This document shows positions 1 to 9,427 of a stretch of DNA of 64,000 bases, piece by piece. The DNA is from Myxococcales bacterium (lineage in GTDB: Bacteria; Myxococcota; UBA727; VGSZ01): positions 83,771-147,770 of the forward strand of contig JAHFED010000006.1 in the NCBI GenBank assembly GCA_023248635.1, in the 5' to 3' direction. Under the pieces are notes generated by a model. It was not told where the DNA came from and did no database searches. It was given only the letters and a program-made list of their open reading frames with translations. A program made the translations under genes and the position numbers. The number at the start of each line of letters is the position of its first letter. Position 1 is the stretch's first letter.

Positions 1-185
1 GCGACCTTGGCCACAGCTTTGGCCATGTTGCCGATGTCGGCCAGGGCCTTGCCCGGCTGAAGAGTGACGACGTGGAAAGCTGCCGAAAGCGCGTTGCCGG
101 CGAGGCGGAAGGGCAGGGCAATGGCATTTCCGACGGCGCGAAAGGGGCTGGTGACGATGCTGCCGATTTTTCCCAGAAAGCTCAT
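1..185 (-). CDS. Hypothetical protein, N-terminal part only
   Basis: The reading frame is open from an ATG at 185 (minus strand) to the window edge, giving about 61 residues. A GGGAG Shine-Dalgarno-like sequence lies about 6 bases upstream of the ATG. The visible part begins MSFLGKIGSIV and is rich in Ala, Gly, Val and Phe, with alternating hydrophobic and polar residues that suggest an amphipathic or membrane-associated helix. I do not recognise the family. It is divergent from the lipoprotein gene starting at 336, so the 150-base gap probably holds promoters for both, although I cannot define them. Confidence 0.55.
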   Translation of the reverse strand, partial: MSFLGKIGSIVTSPFRAVGNAIALPFRLAGNALSAAFHVVTLQPGKALADIGNMAKAVAKV

Positions 186-335
186 GTCGTCTCCCGGCGA
201 GGGTTTGGGTGAGGTAGGGGCTTTATCGCACCCGCTGGCCTTTTGGTGCGTCAAAGGGCGGAGGGAGATCCACAGGGTCGCAGGGTGACCCACCGCTTTC
301 TGGCCAACGGACCTGCTCGGCCTAGACTCCCCGCT

Positions 336-878
336 GTGCCCCGTCTCTCTTTCCTGTTGGCCTGTTGCTCTCTCGCTGGTTGCCAACAACCCACGGTGGG
401 GGTGCGCCTGGTCTTTCCCTCGGAGCAGACTTTCTTGGCGAGCGCCTTGGCCCGCATCGATGTCTACGACGGCACAGACACCGGTGAGCGCAGCCCCGAG
501 GCCATCTGTCGATCCCTCTCGGTGACGCCGCCGACGCCGCCCGCCGGGGTCTCGCCCCTGGTCACCTCTGGCACCACCGACGTCTGCCTGTTTCGCGAAG
601 GGGGCGTGGACCTCAAGGACGTCGGCGTCGGCCGTCGTGTTTTTTTCGTCGAAGCCCAGGACTTCAAGGGCCAGGCCATCCTGCGCGGCTGTCTGATCGA
701 GGACGTCTTCGGTGAGCCCCAGCCGCTCGAGGGCGACGACAAGGGCATCGCCGACGACCTCGGCGTCAACGGCTTCGTCGAGGTGCAGCTCGCCACCCTG
801 CCTGAATTCTCAGTGGAGCCACCCGCCTGCACCACCGTCGAAGACAAGTGCGAGGAGAACGTCGCATGCAGCGAATGA
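336..878 (+). CDS. Hypothetical lipoprotein
   Basis: About 180 residues. The frame stays open to 243, but the GTG at 336 is preferred because it gives a compact lipoprotein signal peptide with a clear lipobox (LAGC) about 16 residues in. The mature part has Cys residues at regular intervals and no motif I recognise. Its stop codon overlaps the next gene (the stop is at 876-878 and the next gene starts at 866), so the two are probably co-translated. Export through the Lol/Lsp pathway is inferred from the lipobox; function is unknown. Confidence 0.75.
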   Translation: MPRLSFLLACCSLAGCQQPTVGVRLVFPSEQTFLASALARIDVYDGTDTGERSPEAICRSLSVTPPTPPAGVSPLVTSGTTDVCLFREGGVDLKDVGVGRRVFFVEAQDFKGQAILRGCLIEDVFGEPQPLEGDDKGIADDLGVNGFVEVQLATLPEFSVEPPACTTVEDKCEENVACSE

Positions 879-2317
879 CATCTTGCTTGGGTGCGGTTGG
901 CGCCATCGTCGTCACCGGCGCCCTTGCTGGGGCGGCCTGTGAGCCCGAGTGCGTCGACGACGGCGACTGCGGCATCGGCAATTCCTGCAACGCCGGGGTT
1001 TGCGTCACCGGGGGCATCGGCAACGGCGGCGGCGGCGGGGGCGGCGAAGGCGAGGGCGAAGGAGAGGGCGACAACCAGTTCAGCCAGGTCGACGACCTCG
1101 ACGCCGTGGCCTCTATGCTGCTTCCGAGCAGTGGTTTGGGAGGACCAGCCGAGCTCGCGCTGGTGGGCCAGTACGACCCGGTCGGGATCATCGACATCGT
1201 CCGCACTTTCGATGTCGTTGCTGGCGAGTTCGTGGCCAATGCCACCTTCGACCTCGACTTTCTCGACGCATCCATCGGCGGGAACCCGGGGCGCTGCAAC
1301 GTCGACAGCATCACCCTTGAGCGCGGGGTCGATCCCGAGGGCGAGGACGAGCTGTGGTGGTCGTGCGGCTTGACCGGCCTGCAACAGTCGCTGGTCGACG
1401 AACTCGACAATCTCGTCGTCCATCCCGACGCCGCTGGCGCCGACTTGATCTTGCGGCTGGTGCGGCCCGATCAGAACGACCGCGACGTCACCCAGCGCCG
1501 GGTCTTTGCCCGCCGCGGAAGCGCGACGCTGATCGTCGAGCAGGTGGTCAACAACGTCAGCCGCCCCACCCTCCGCGCCCGCGACGCCGTCTCTGTGACC
1601 TTCGGCCAGATCGCCGGGCTCAGCCTCATCACCGAGACCGACGACGCCACCTTCGGCGACATCGTCTTGGTCTTCGATCGCGCTTTTCCCGGCGCTCAGG
1701 GTCTACCGGCTCTGGTGCCCATCGAGCGCTCGACCACCACCGGCAATGGCAAGAGCTGGTCCCTGGCCCAGGCTCCGTGGCGGGTCATCGAGCTGCCGGC
1801 CAACACCCACGCCGTCCGCGTCGTCGACGACGTCCTAGACCCCGCCAACCTGAGCGACCTCGATGCCGCCGATCGCGATCGGGTGAACCTCGAGGTCTAT
1901 CTCCCCGTCGAAGGCAAGGTCGTCTTTGCGCGCTTGGAGACCGAGATGAACCGCGGAGGCGCCACGGCGTTGAATGCCGACGACACCGGTTTTCAGCCGC
2001 TGCTCTTTGAGTTGAGCAGCAGCAAAAGGCCCAGCGCGGTGCCGTCGTCGACGGATCGCATTCTGATCGAGCCCGTGCCCGGCGTCGCCGACACCGTCTT
2101 TTACCTGACCACCAACCAGGCCTTCGGCTGGAAGCTCAGGCTGCACCGCGACAACAACGATTCCTTCGACAACGACGTCGAGCGCGCGCTTTTCTTCGAT
2201 GAGTTCCGGGACCGGCCCTCGGCCATGGTGACCATCCCCGGCGTCGTCGACACGGTGTGGATCGCGCTCAAGGACGCTGCCGAGCTCGATCCCATCACCT
2301 TCGATCCGAGCAACTGA
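866..2317 (+). CDS. Secreted or lipid-anchored protein with Cys-rich knot and Gly-Glu stalk
   Basis: About 483 residues. The ATG at 866 has a GAGGAG Shine-Dalgarno sequence about 8 bases upstream; an alternative ATG at 875 overlaps the previous stop as ATGA. A hydrophobic signal segment ends at AGAAC, a weak lipobox. It is followed by a small cysteine knot of the pattern C-x3-C-x4-DC-x5-C-x4-C, then a poly-Gly and Gly-Glu linker (about residues 52-70), then a roughly 410-residue passenger domain rich in Asp and Val. The passenger has no motif I recognise; repeated Val-Asp-rich strands would fit a beta-propeller, but that is a guess. The module order matches the large lipoprotein at 58299-62069. 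Confidence 0.78.
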   Translation: MQRMTSCLGAVGAIVVTGALAGAACEPECVDDGDCGIGNSCNAGVCVTGGIGNGGGGGGGEGEGEGEGDNQFSQVDDLDAVASMLLPSSGLGGPAELALVGQYDPVGIIDIVRTFDVVAGEFVANATFDLDFLDASIGGNPGRCNVDSITLERGVDPEGEDELWWSCGLTGLQQSLVDELDNLVVHPDAAGADLILRLVRPDQNDRDVTQRRVFARRGSATLIVEQVVNNVSRPTLRARDAVSVTFGQIAGLSLITETDDATFGDIVLVFDRAFPGAQGLPALVPIERSTTTGNGKSWSLAQAPWRVIELPANTHAVRVVDDVLDPANLSDLDAADRDRVNLEVYLPVEGKVVFARLETEMNRGGATALNADDTGFQPLLFELSSSKRPSAVPSSTDRILIEPVPGVADTVFYLTTNQAFGWKLRLHRDNNDSFDNDVERALFFDEFRDRPSAMVTIPGVVDTVWIALKDAAELDPITFDPSN

Positions 2318-2372
2318 TGGGCGCTTCGGGTCGCTGCTTCCCGCCGCCGAAGCGAGCCGTCGCGGAGCCCAT

Positions 2373-2702
2373 GTGACCGAGCCCGAGCGCCGCCGGCACC
2401 GCCGCCAGGCCGCCGACGTCGGCGACGTTGTCGTCGTGCAGGGAAAACGGCACGCGCGGGTGGTGGCCGCCGCCGACGTGCGCGACGTCGGCATCGGCGG
2501 TTGTTTCGTGTTGGTCGCGCCGCCGCCGGCCTTGCACGAAGACGTCGACGTCACCCTGCTTGGTTTTCAGCTGCGGGCGCGGGTGGTGCGGGTGCAGCGC
2601 ACGGGGCGGGATCGAGGGGCGCCGGTCTTGCCCGGGGTCGCGCTGGCCTTTGTCGGCGTCGACGAAGCCACCCTGCTGGCCTTGCAAGCGCTGCTCGGCT
2701 GA
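2373..2702 (+). CDS. PilZ-domain protein
   Basis: 109 residues, essentially a lone PilZ domain. The N-terminal basic motif RRRHRR (residues 6-11) fits the c-di-GMP-binding RxxxR, and DVGIGGCFV (about residues 38-46) fits the (D/N)xSxxG strand motif. PilZ proteins are cytosolic c-di-GMP receptors, often controlling motility or surface polysaccharide; the myxobacterial forms are frequently this short. The second motif has Gly-Ile where a Ser is usual, so binding may be altered. The GTG start at 2373 is preceded by GGAG with a 5-base spacing. It lies 55 bases after the previous gene, on the same strand. Confidence 0.75.
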   Translation: MTEPERRRHRRQAADVGDVVVVQGKRHARVVAAADVRDVGIGGCFVLVAPPPALHEDVDVTLLGFQLRARVVRVQRTGRDRGAPVLPGVALAFVGVDEATLLALQALLG

Positions 2703-2871
2703 TCGCTCTTCTCAGTCGCTGTCTGCTGCTTCGTCGCAGAGCAGCGACCCCAGCGCGTAAGGGATCGGTGCCGACGCTGCTTGCCGAACCCCAAAAGCTC
2801 GCCTACCTCGACGCCGTTGGCCCGGCCGGCGATCGCAACGTCGTCGACAGCAGGCCGCAGCGGAGGATCTC

Positions 2872-4260
2872 ATGAGCGCGCCGTGGGTACGCATCGAAGA
2901 CCTGAAAGCCCACATTGGTGAGACCGTCACCCTCAAAGGCTGGCTCGCCAACAAGCGCGGGTCTGGCAAGGTGCAGTTTCTTCACCTGCGCGATGGCTCC
3001 GGCTTTCTGCAATGTGTGCTGGGCATCAACGACGTCGACGAAGCCACCTTCGAGCGCTGCAAGCACCTCTCGCAAGAGGCCTCGGTCGAGATCACCGGAC
3101 TGGTGAAGGCCGACGAGCGCGCCCCCTACTGCCAGATGGAGGTGGCGGTGAAGGGCCTCGTCGTCGTCGGCGAGGCCCGCGAATATCCCATCCAGAAAAA
3201 GGGGCGCGGCGGCGGCGACGACCACGACCCCGGCTTCCTCATGGACCACCGCCACCTGTGGATGCGCGAACGGCGGCAGTGGCTGATCCTGCGGGTGCGG
3301 GCCACCATCATCAAGGCGATCCGCGACTACCTCGACGACCACGGCTTCTTGCTCGTCGACAGCCCCATCTTCACCGCGAATTCGTGCGAGGGCACCACCA
3401 CCCTCTTTTCGACCAAGTGGTTCGACGACACCGAGGCCTACCTGAGCCAGAGCGGCCAGCTCTACCAAGAGGCGACGGCGTTGGCCTTCGGCAAGACCTA
3501 CTGCTTCGGTCCAACCTTTCGCGCCGAGAAGTCCAAGACGCGCCGCCACCTGAACGAGTTCTGGATGGTCGAGCCCGAGGCCGCCTTCATGGACGTCTGG
3601 CAAGACATGGATCTGGCCGAGGACTTCCTGTCTTTCATCGTGCAAAAGGCCGTCGCGAAGCACGCCGCCGAAATGCTCGACATCTTTCCGACGACGCCGG
3701 AAGAAAAGACGGCGATGATCGCGCACATCGAGCTGCTGCGCGGTGTGGAAGCACCGTTTCCGCGCATTTCCTACGACGAAGCGGTGACGCAGATCGAAGC
3801 CATTCGCGCCGAAACCAAGGATGAAGAGCAGAAGAAGTTGTTCGACATCCATTGGGGCATGGACTTCGGATCACCCCATGAGACCGAGCTCACGAAACGC
3901 TACAACAAGCCCATTATGGTGCATGGATTTCCCGCCGCGGTCAAAGCGTTCTACATGAAAAAGGATCCCCTTCGTCCGGAAGTGGCCTTGGGCTTCGACG
4001 TGCTGGCACCCGAGGGCTACGGCGAGATCATTGGCGGCGGCCAGCGCGAGGACAACCTCGAGCTGCTCGAGAAGGAGGTCGAGCGTCACAAGCTCGATGT
4101 GTCGACGCTGGGTTGGTACTTCGACCTGCGAAAATACGGTTCCGTGCCCCACGCTGGCTTCGGCCTCGGCGTCGAACGCACGGTGTCGTGGGTGTGCGGG
4201 CTGCACCATGTACGCGAGACCATTCCCTTCGCCCGCACCCTCGATCGCATCTGGCCGTGA
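2872..4260 (+). CDS. asnS: Asparaginyl-tRNA synthetase
   Basis: 462 residues, the usual length for AsnRS. It charges tRNA-Asn with asparagine in the cytosol. An N-terminal OB-fold anticodon-binding domain (about residues 5-110) is followed by a class II catalytic core. The motif around residues 168-178 (TANSCEGTTTLF) is diagnostic of AsnRS rather than AspRS. Motif 2 (FRAEKSKTRRHLNEFWMVE) and motif 3 near the C-terminus (GFGLGVERTVSWVCG) are both intact. The ATG at 2872 is preceded by GGAGG with good spacing. rsmA follows 29 bases downstream and is probably co-transcribed. Confidence 0.96.
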   Translation: MSAPWVRIEDLKAHIGETVTLKGWLANKRGSGKVQFLHLRDGSGFLQCVLGINDVDEATFERCKHLSQEASVEITGLVKADERAPYCQMEVAVKGLVVVGEAREYPIQKKGRGGGDDHDPGFLMDHRHLWMRERRQWLILRVRATIIKAIRDYLDDHGFLLVDSPIFTANSCEGTTTLFSTKWFDDTEAYLSQSGQLYQEATALAFGKTYCFGPTFRAEKSKTRRHLNEFWMVEPEAAFMDVWQDMDLAEDFLSFIVQKAVAKHAAEMLDIFPTTPEEKTAMIAHIELLRGVEAPFPRISYDEAVTQIEAIRAETKDEEQKKLFDIHWGMDFGSPHETELTKRYNKPIMVHGFPAAVKAFYMKKDPLRPEVALGFDVLAPEGYGEIIGGGQREDNLELLEKEVERHKLDVSTLGWYFDLRKYGSVPHAGFGLGVERTVSWVCGLHHVRETIPFARTLDRIWP

Positions 4261-4289
4261 CTGATTTGTCCAAGGCGGGGAGACACTGA

Positions 4290-5159
4290 ATGCATCCCCA
4301 AAAGACGCTCGAAGCCGCGCGCCTCGAGCCGAAGCACTCCTTCGGCCAGAACTTTCTCGTCGACGAGCACCACCAGAAGAAGATCGCTTCGCTCGCGATC
4401 TCCTGCGCGCGCCCAGCAGAATCTCAGTCTCCCCTCGTCGTCGAATTGGGTCCAGGCTTGGGAGCTCTGACCGAGCGTCTGCTTGAGCAAGGAGCCCGCG
4501 TCATCGCCGTCGAACGCGATCGCGATCTGGTGCCCCTGCTGAAGAAGCGCTTTGTCGACGCCGAAGCCAGCAGCCTGCTGCGCGTCGTCGAAGACAATGC
4601 CCTCACCTGGCCCTTGAGCGCCGACAACGGCGTCGTCGACGGCTTCGCTTTGGTGGGCAACCTCCCCTACCACCACGCGGCCGACCTGTGTCTGCGTTGC
4701 GTCGACGAGCTGGCGCGCATCGGTGGCGGCTGCTTCTTGATCCAACTCGAGGTCGCCGAGCGCATCGCGGCCTCACCGGGGGGCAAGGACTTCGGCGTCT
4801 TGAGCGTGCTCTTGCAGTCGCGCTTCGCCGTCGCGCTGGCCCACCGCGTTCCCCGTGGAGCATTCTGGCCCGTCCCCGACGTCGACGGCGGCGTGTTGAC
4901 CTTGAGACCGCGGGTCGATGCAGCTTTTTCCGCCGAAGCCGACGTCTCTTTCGATCAGCTGCGGGTGATCGTGCGGGCCGCGTTTCAGCAGCGCCGCAAG
5001 ACCTTGAGGAATGCCTTGCTCGGCGGGCTCAAGGTCACCTTGCCTCGGGCCGACGTCGACGGCGCGCTGGCGGCGGCCGGGATCGATCCCAAGACGCGGG
5101 CCGAGCAGGTCGACGTCGCTGCCTTCGTGCGCTTGGCCCGCGCGTTTCACGCCCGCTGA
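4290..5159 (+). CDS. rsmA: 16S rRNA dimethyladenosine transferase (RsmA/KsgA)
   Basis: 289 residues. It dimethylates two adjacent adenosines in the 3'-terminal helix of 16S rRNA during small-subunit maturation. The opening HSFGQNFLVD motif is typical of KsgA. It is followed by SAM-binding motif I (ELGPGLGALT, about residues 51-60), the acidic ribose-binding residue in AVERD, and the catalytic NLPY motif at about residue 120. The C-terminal helical domain contains the usual QQRRKTLRNAL signature. The start has GGGGAG about 7 bases upstream. It is directly downstream of asnS. Confidence 0.95.
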   Translation: MHPQKTLEAARLEPKHSFGQNFLVDEHHQKKIASLAISCARPAESQSPLVVELGPGLGALTERLLEQGARVIAVERDRDLVPLLKKRFVDAEASSLLRVVEDNALTWPLSADNGVVDGFALVGNLPYHHAADLCLRCVDELARIGGGCFLIQLEVAERIAASPGGKDFGVLSVLLQSRFAVALAHRVPRGAFWPVPDVDGGVLTLRPRVDAAFSAEADVSFDQLRVIVRAAFQQRRKTLRNALLGGLKVTLPRADVDGALAAAGIDPKTRAEQVDVAAFVRLARAFHAR

Positions 5160-5179
5160 GGAAAGTTCCGCACCGGTCC

Positions 5180-6193
5180 TCAGCTCTTGAGCATCCCCGT
5201 CGAACGGAAGAAGGCGAGGGCGTCGTTGATGGCGGGTTCGATGGGCGAAATTCGATAACCAAGCTCGCGCTCGGCCTTCGCCGACGAAAAACGAAAGCGG
5301 TCGGTCCAGGCCCAGCGCGCTGCCGACGACGTCAAGAGGGGCTCCTTGCCCGTGATCGAGGCTTGGAGATCGCCCAGACGACCCAACAAGGCGGCGGCGA
5401 CGTAGGGGATCTTGAAGGTCGGCGCCTTCACGCCCGCGCACGCCGCGACGCGTTTCAAGATCTCGGCATAGGGCAAGTTGTGTCCAGCAAGAATATATCG
5501 TTCCCCACGATTTCCCCGCTCCCATGCACCAATCATTCCCCGAGCGACGTCGCGGACGTCGACGAAGGAGCTGCACCCCGGCGGCGCCCCCGGCACTTTG
5601 CCGAGAGTGATGTCGAGGATGAAGCGTCCCGACGACGGCTTGGTGTCCCAGGGACCAAAGATGTAGGCGGGATTGATGACAACGGCGTCGACGTCGGCCT
5701 GGGCGGCTTTCATCACCATCTCTTCGCTCTCGCGCTTGGTGATTGAATATCCATCATCCAGGCCAGCTTCGCGCAGATTCCACACAGTCTCTTCGGTGGC
5801 GTCCGGACCGCCAGCATCGGCGAGGCCGACGGCGACCACCGAGCTGGTGTGCACGAGACGCCTCACGCCGGCCTTCTTCACGGCGTTCAAGATGGAGCGT
5901 GTGCCTTCGACGTTGCCCCGCACCATCGCCGATGTCACCGAGGGCAGGATGCTGACGACGGCGGCGACGTGAAAGACGACGTCGGCGCTGGCGAAGGCGC
6001 GTTGCAGTGCTTCGGCGTCGTCGAGCTCGCCTTTGTACCAGTGGATGGCGGCCCCGCGCGCATCGGCTCGCAGGTGGGCCACCGTGGGCTCGCTGCGGTA
6101 GAGGGCGCGAACCTCGTGTCCCGCCTCGATCAGCGCGAAACAAAGATTGGTGCCCAACAGCCCGGAGGCCCCAGTGACGACGACGACAGCCAT
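5180..6193 (-). CDS. NAD(P)-dependent epimerase/dehydratase, extended SDR
   Basis: 337 residues. The N-terminal nucleotide-binding motif TGASGLLGTNL fits an extended short-chain dehydrogenase. A Ser-Ser pair in HTSSVVAVG and a catalytic Tyr-x3-Lys in YSITKRESE are present. It resembles dihydroflavonol-4-reductase-like and hopanoid-associated sugar epimerases (HpnA-type); substrate cannot be assigned. It converges on rsmA with only 20 bases between the stops. An AGAAG-type ribosome site precedes the ATG at 6193, and a strong hairpin (6211-6238) sits just upstream in its leader. Confidence 0.85.
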   Translation of the reverse strand: MAVVVVTGASGLLGTNLCFALIEAGHEVRALYRSEPTVAHLRADARGAAIHWYKGELDDAEALQRAFASADVVFHVAAVVSILPSVTSAMVRGNVEGTRSILNAVKKAGVRRLVHTSSVVAVGLADAGGPDATEETVWNLREAGLDDGYSITKRESEEMVMKAAQADVDAVVINPAYIFGPWDTKPSSGRFILDITLGKVPGAPPGCSSFVDVRDVARGMIGAWERGNRGERYILAGHNLPYAEILKRVAACAGVKAPTFKIPYVAAALLGRLGDLQASITGKEPLLTSSAARWAWTDRFRFSSAKAERELGYRISPIEPAINDALAFFRSTGMLKS

Positions 6194-6210
6194 GGACTCT
6201 TCTTAGCAGG

Positions 6211-6238
6211 CTGCGGAAGAACGAAGTTTTTTCCGCAG
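6211..6238 (-). promoter_or_regulatory. Leader hairpin upstream of the SDR gene
   Basis: An 8-bp perfect inverted repeat, CTGCGGAA and TTCCGCAG, encloses a 12-base loop. It ends 18 bases before the ATG of the SDR gene. It could be a terminator for the upstream kinase gene or a leader structure; no clean T-tract follows it on the minus strand. Confidence 0.35.
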
Positions 6239-6285
6239 ACGCGTTCTCGGGTGGGGGCCCTCCTCGACTTGTTCGACGAGGGGAA

Positions 6286-6303
6286 GGGGCTGGAAACAGC
6301 CCC
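6286..6303 (-). terminator. Hairpin downstream of the hybrid kinase gene
   Basis: Perfect 7-bp stem, GGGGCTG with CAGCCCC, and a 4-base loop, about 100 bases past the stop of the kinase gene on the minus strand. There is no clear U-tract, so it may not be an intrinsic terminator. The surrounding 208-base gap (6194-6401) holds no gene that I can support. Confidence 0.35.
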
Positions 6304-6401
6304 TCGGCAAGACGACAGGGTGAGAAAAGCGAGCACCACGCGTTTTTTCTTAGCTTGTTCGTTCGAAAGGCGGCTGCGGCGACAGCAGCGCGCAGGGGCG
6401 A

Positions 6402-8633
6402 TCAGGCAGAGGCGAGCTGCACTGGTGGGGCCAAGGGGAGCTCGACGAGGAAGCGCGCCCCTTCGCCCGCGTTGCTCTCGACGCGAATGTCGCCGCCGTG
6501 GGCCCGGACGATCTGTCGCGCGATGTACAGGCCCAAGCCGAGGCCGCTGAACGAATGGGCCGACGCCGCGCGCTCGAAGCGATCGAAGATGCGGTCGACG
6601 TCGGTGGTGGAGATGCCGATGCCGTGGTCGCCGACGGTCAAGCAGGCCTGCTGGTGCTCGAAGCGCAGGGCGATCTCGATGGGTTTGCCCTGGCCGTATT
6701 TGATCGCGTTCGAGATCAGATTGGAGATCACCTGATCGAGGCGGCTGCGGTCCCAGTCGCCGACGACGGCGCTGAGGTCTTGGCGCAGCTGCACCTGTTT
6801 GCGCTCGAGCTCGGGTTGAAAGCGGGCGATGACATCTTTCACCAGCGCCTGCAGGTCGACTTCGCCGCGCTCGAGCTCCAAGCGCCCGGCGCGGATGCGT
6901 GAGACGTCGAGCAGTTGGTCGACGAGGAGTTGCAAGCGATCGACCTGCCGATCGGCCACCGCCAAAGAGTGCAAGACCGCCGGCGACGTCTCCTGGGCGC
7001 TCTGCAGCCGGATCAGCGAGCTCTGCAGTCCCATCTTCAGGGCCGTGATGGGCGTGCGCAGCTCGTGTGAGGCCACAGAAAGGAATTCGTCGCGGTGGCC
7101 GACGGCATCGCGCTCCCGTACATAGAGGCGCGCGTTCTGCAACGCTTGACCGGCACGGCGGGCAATCTCGGCGGCCAGCAGCATCACCTGTGCGTCCATG
7201 GGCCGGGCCGGCGCGCAGGACCACATCGAGATGGTGCCGATGCGAACCTCACCGATGCACAGGGGTACAGCGAGGAAGGAGTGCACACCGAGAGCAACGA
7301 AGCCGGCCGCCGACCGCTCGGCGCCGGAATTCTCGATCTGCACGACGTTGGGCCACGCCTTGGCCTTGCAGTCCGCCGGGCACTCGGCGCCCCGCCTGCA
7401 GGGCAGCGAGCCGCTGTGGGCGCTCGCCTGATCTTGGCTGGTCCCGCAGTGCGCGTCGCCGGCGTGGCGGATCGCAGCGCTGAGGTCGGGCACCACCACG
7501 GGAGCATGACGGGAGTCAAAGAGCGTTCCGGCCAACACCGGGTGGGTCTCGAGCTCTTGGGCCAACTGCGTCTGCGCCGGCGTCGACCACGTCGAGGCCC
7601 GGGCCGCACGCAGCTTGTCGTCGTCGCCCGGCTCGATGCTGACCACGCAGCCGTCGGCGATGTCGGGTACGCAGGCCTTGCTGAGACGCTGGGCGATCTG
7701 GGCGGGATCGAGCGTGCTCGAAACCTCGTGACTGATGCGCGCAAGCAGGCGCAGCGTGCGCTCGACGAGCTTGGCCTCGGTGATGTCCACGCTGAAGCCG
7801 CGGATCTCCACGCCATCGGGGTCGGTCGTGCGCTCCAACTTCTTCTCGAGCCGCACGGTGGTCGACAGCCACAGTGTTTCGCCGTCGCTGCGGCGCAGCC
7901 GGTGGTCGAAGGTCTCGGCGACGTCGGCCCGCAGGGAGCGCAGCCGCGTCTCGAACGCGGGGAGGTCGTCGGGGTGCACGAGGCGCGTCAGCTGATCGGG
8001 TCGCAAGGGATCAAGGCCCCCGCCGATGATGGCCGTCGCGCCGCCGCTGGCGAAGGAGAGGACGAGGCTGACGGGCTCGGCCACCCACACGATGGCCCGG
8101 GGGATGCCTTCGACGAGGTCCCGGTAACGACGTTGCAAGGTCTGTTCGCGGCGCAGAGCCAGCAACTCCAGCTCGGCAAGACGGCGCTCCTGCTCCTTCT
8201 TGTCGCGCTCCCGCAGTTGCCAGGCTTGCTCGATCACCAGCAGCCGTGAGCGGTGCAGCTGCGCAAAGACGGCGACCTTGGTTTGCAGATACTCGGCGAC
8301 GATGGGCTTGGAGATGTAGTCGACGGCGCCGGCGCGGTAGCCGCGGGCCACGTAGCGCTGGTCGGTGTTCAGCGCCGTCAGGAAGATGATCGGAATGTCT
8401 TTGAGCTTGGGGTTGTTTTTGATCAGGTCGGCGGTCTCGAAGCCATCCATCCCTGGCATCTGCACGTCGAGCAAGATGATCGCGCAGTCGCCGCTCAGCA
8501 GATAGCGCAGCGCGTCGGCGCCAGAGCCCGCCTTGATCAGATCGTAATCAGGGGAAGCGAGGATCGCTTCGAGTGAGAGGAGGTTCTCTGGCCGATCATC
8601 GACGAGGAGAACCCGAACTTTCGCGTTGCCCAT
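6402..8633 (-). CDS. Hybrid response regulator / histidine kinase with PAS-like and GAF-like sensor domains
   Basis: About 743 residues from the ATG at 8633; the open frame continues upstream to 8741, but conserved sequence begins at MGNAKVRVLL. Domain order: an intact receiver (acidic pair Asp12-Asp13, phospho-acceptor Asp56, Lys109), a coiled segment, a PAS-like domain with a PAC-like tail (about residues 175-310), a GAF-like domain (about 325-495), a HisKA dimerisation domain with the H-box SHELRTPIT, and a HATPase with N-box NLISNAIKYG and G-boxes GIGIS and GLGLGL. There is no transmembrane segment, so it is probably a cytosolic phosphorelay kinase. No partner regulator is adjacent. Confidence 0.9.
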   Translation of the reverse strand: MGNAKVRVLLVDDRPENLLSLEAILASPDYDLIKAGSGADALRYLLSGDCAIILLDVQMPGMDGFETADLIKNNPKLKDIPIIFLTALNTDQRYVARGYRAGAVDYISKPIVAEYLQTKVAVFAQLHRSRLLVIEQAWQLRERDKKEQERRLAELELLALRREQTLQRRYRDLVEGIPRAIVWVAEPVSLVLSFASGGATAIIGGGLDPLRPDQLTRLVHPDDLPAFETRLRSLRADVAETFDHRLRRSDGETLWLSTTVRLEKKLERTTDPDGVEIRGFSVDITEAKLVERTLRLLARISHEVSSTLDPAQIAQRLSKACVPDIADGCVVSIEPGDDDKLRAARASTWSTPAQTQLAQELETHPVLAGTLFDSRHAPVVVPDLSAAIRHAGDAHCGTSQDQASAHSGSLPCRRGAECPADCKAKAWPNVVQIENSGAERSAAGFVALGVHSFLAVPLCIGEVRIGTISMWSCAPARPMDAQVMLLAAEIARRAGQALQNARLYVRERDAVGHRDEFLSVASHELRTPITALKMGLQSSLIRLQSAQETSPAVLHSLAVADRQVDRLQLLVDQLLDVSRIRAGRLELERGEVDLQALVKDVIARFQPELERKQVQLRQDLSAVVGDWDRSRLDQVISNLISNAIKYGQGKPIEIALRFEHQQACLTVGDHGIGISTTDVDRIFDRFERAASAHSFSGLGLGLYIARQIVRAHGGDIRVESNAGEGARFLVELPLAPPVQLASA

Positions 8634-8730
8634 CTCGTTTTGGTAGCGGAGCTGCGTCGTTCGAGCCAGCCCATCTCGCCCTCGCCGACGTTTGCTGGGC
8701 CTCGGGCAAAGTGCCTCCTGCTTTCGGCCA

Positions 8731-9303
8731 TCAGGCGGCACTGAGACCCCAACTCCGCAGCAGGAAAAAGATCACGACGCCGGTCACGGAGACGTAGAGC
8801 CACGCCGGCAAGAGCAAGCGCGTCACCTTCTTGTGCAGAACGAAGCGCCTTGTGCCGGCGAACCAGAAGGCGGCGAGGGCCCCGGGCACGATCAGCGTCG
8901 ATAGCAGGATGTGACTGACAAGAATGGCAAAATAGATCGCACGGATAGCGCCTTCACCTGTGAATTTGGTGTCGCCGTGAACATAGTGATAAACAATGTA
9001 TGACACGAGGAAGAGCCCGGACGACGCAAACGCAGCCACCATGCAATATCGATGCAGATGCGGCTTCTTCTGTTTGATAAAGATGAAACCCAAGGAAAGC
9101 AGGCAGCCCGAAAGGGCGTTCAGGCTCGCGTTGACGGCTGGCAAGAAACGCAGGTCGACGCCGGCGTCGGGTCTGGCGCTGCGCACCACCAGCAGCCAAA
9201 AGAGAAAGCCCAGGGCCAGCACCGACACCACGGCGTTGAAGAGGTAGAAGCGTCGATCGGTGGTGGGGGCGACGACGTTGGCGTGGGCAGGCGTTGCGCT
9301 CAT
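8731..9303 (-). CDS. DUF420 membrane protein
   Basis: About 190 residues with roughly five hydrophobic segments and conserved His residues (HLHRYCM, YIVYHYVHGD, SHILLST), as in the DUF420/YozB family. Members of this family are often encoded near cytochrome oxidase assembly genes, and this window does carry ctaB and a SCO gene, though 22 kb away. The ATG at 9303 is chosen because the longer frame to 9543 adds a low-complexity, non-membrane extension. It is read in the same direction as the kinase gene, with 97 bases between the two. A role in oxidase maturation is inference only. Confidence 0.82.
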   Translation of the reverse strand: MSATPAHANVVAPTTDRRFYLFNAVVSVLALGFLFWLLVVRSARPDAGVDLRFLPAVNASLNALSGCLLSLGFIFIKQKKPHLHRYCMVAAFASSGLFLVSYIVYHYVHGDTKFTGEGAIRAIYFAILVSHILLSTLIVPGALAAFWFAGTRRFVLHKKVTRLLLPAWLYVSVTGVVIFFLLRSWGLSAA

Positions 9304-9427
9304 GCCTGCTTCATGTCGCTGACGTTGCAAAGACGCCAGCGGGTCGGCGCGCTTGCCAGTGGGCGCGGGCCAAGAGGACGATGGGGGCAGGCGCCCGGAA
9401 GCGCGCGTCGACGACGCAGGAGCAACG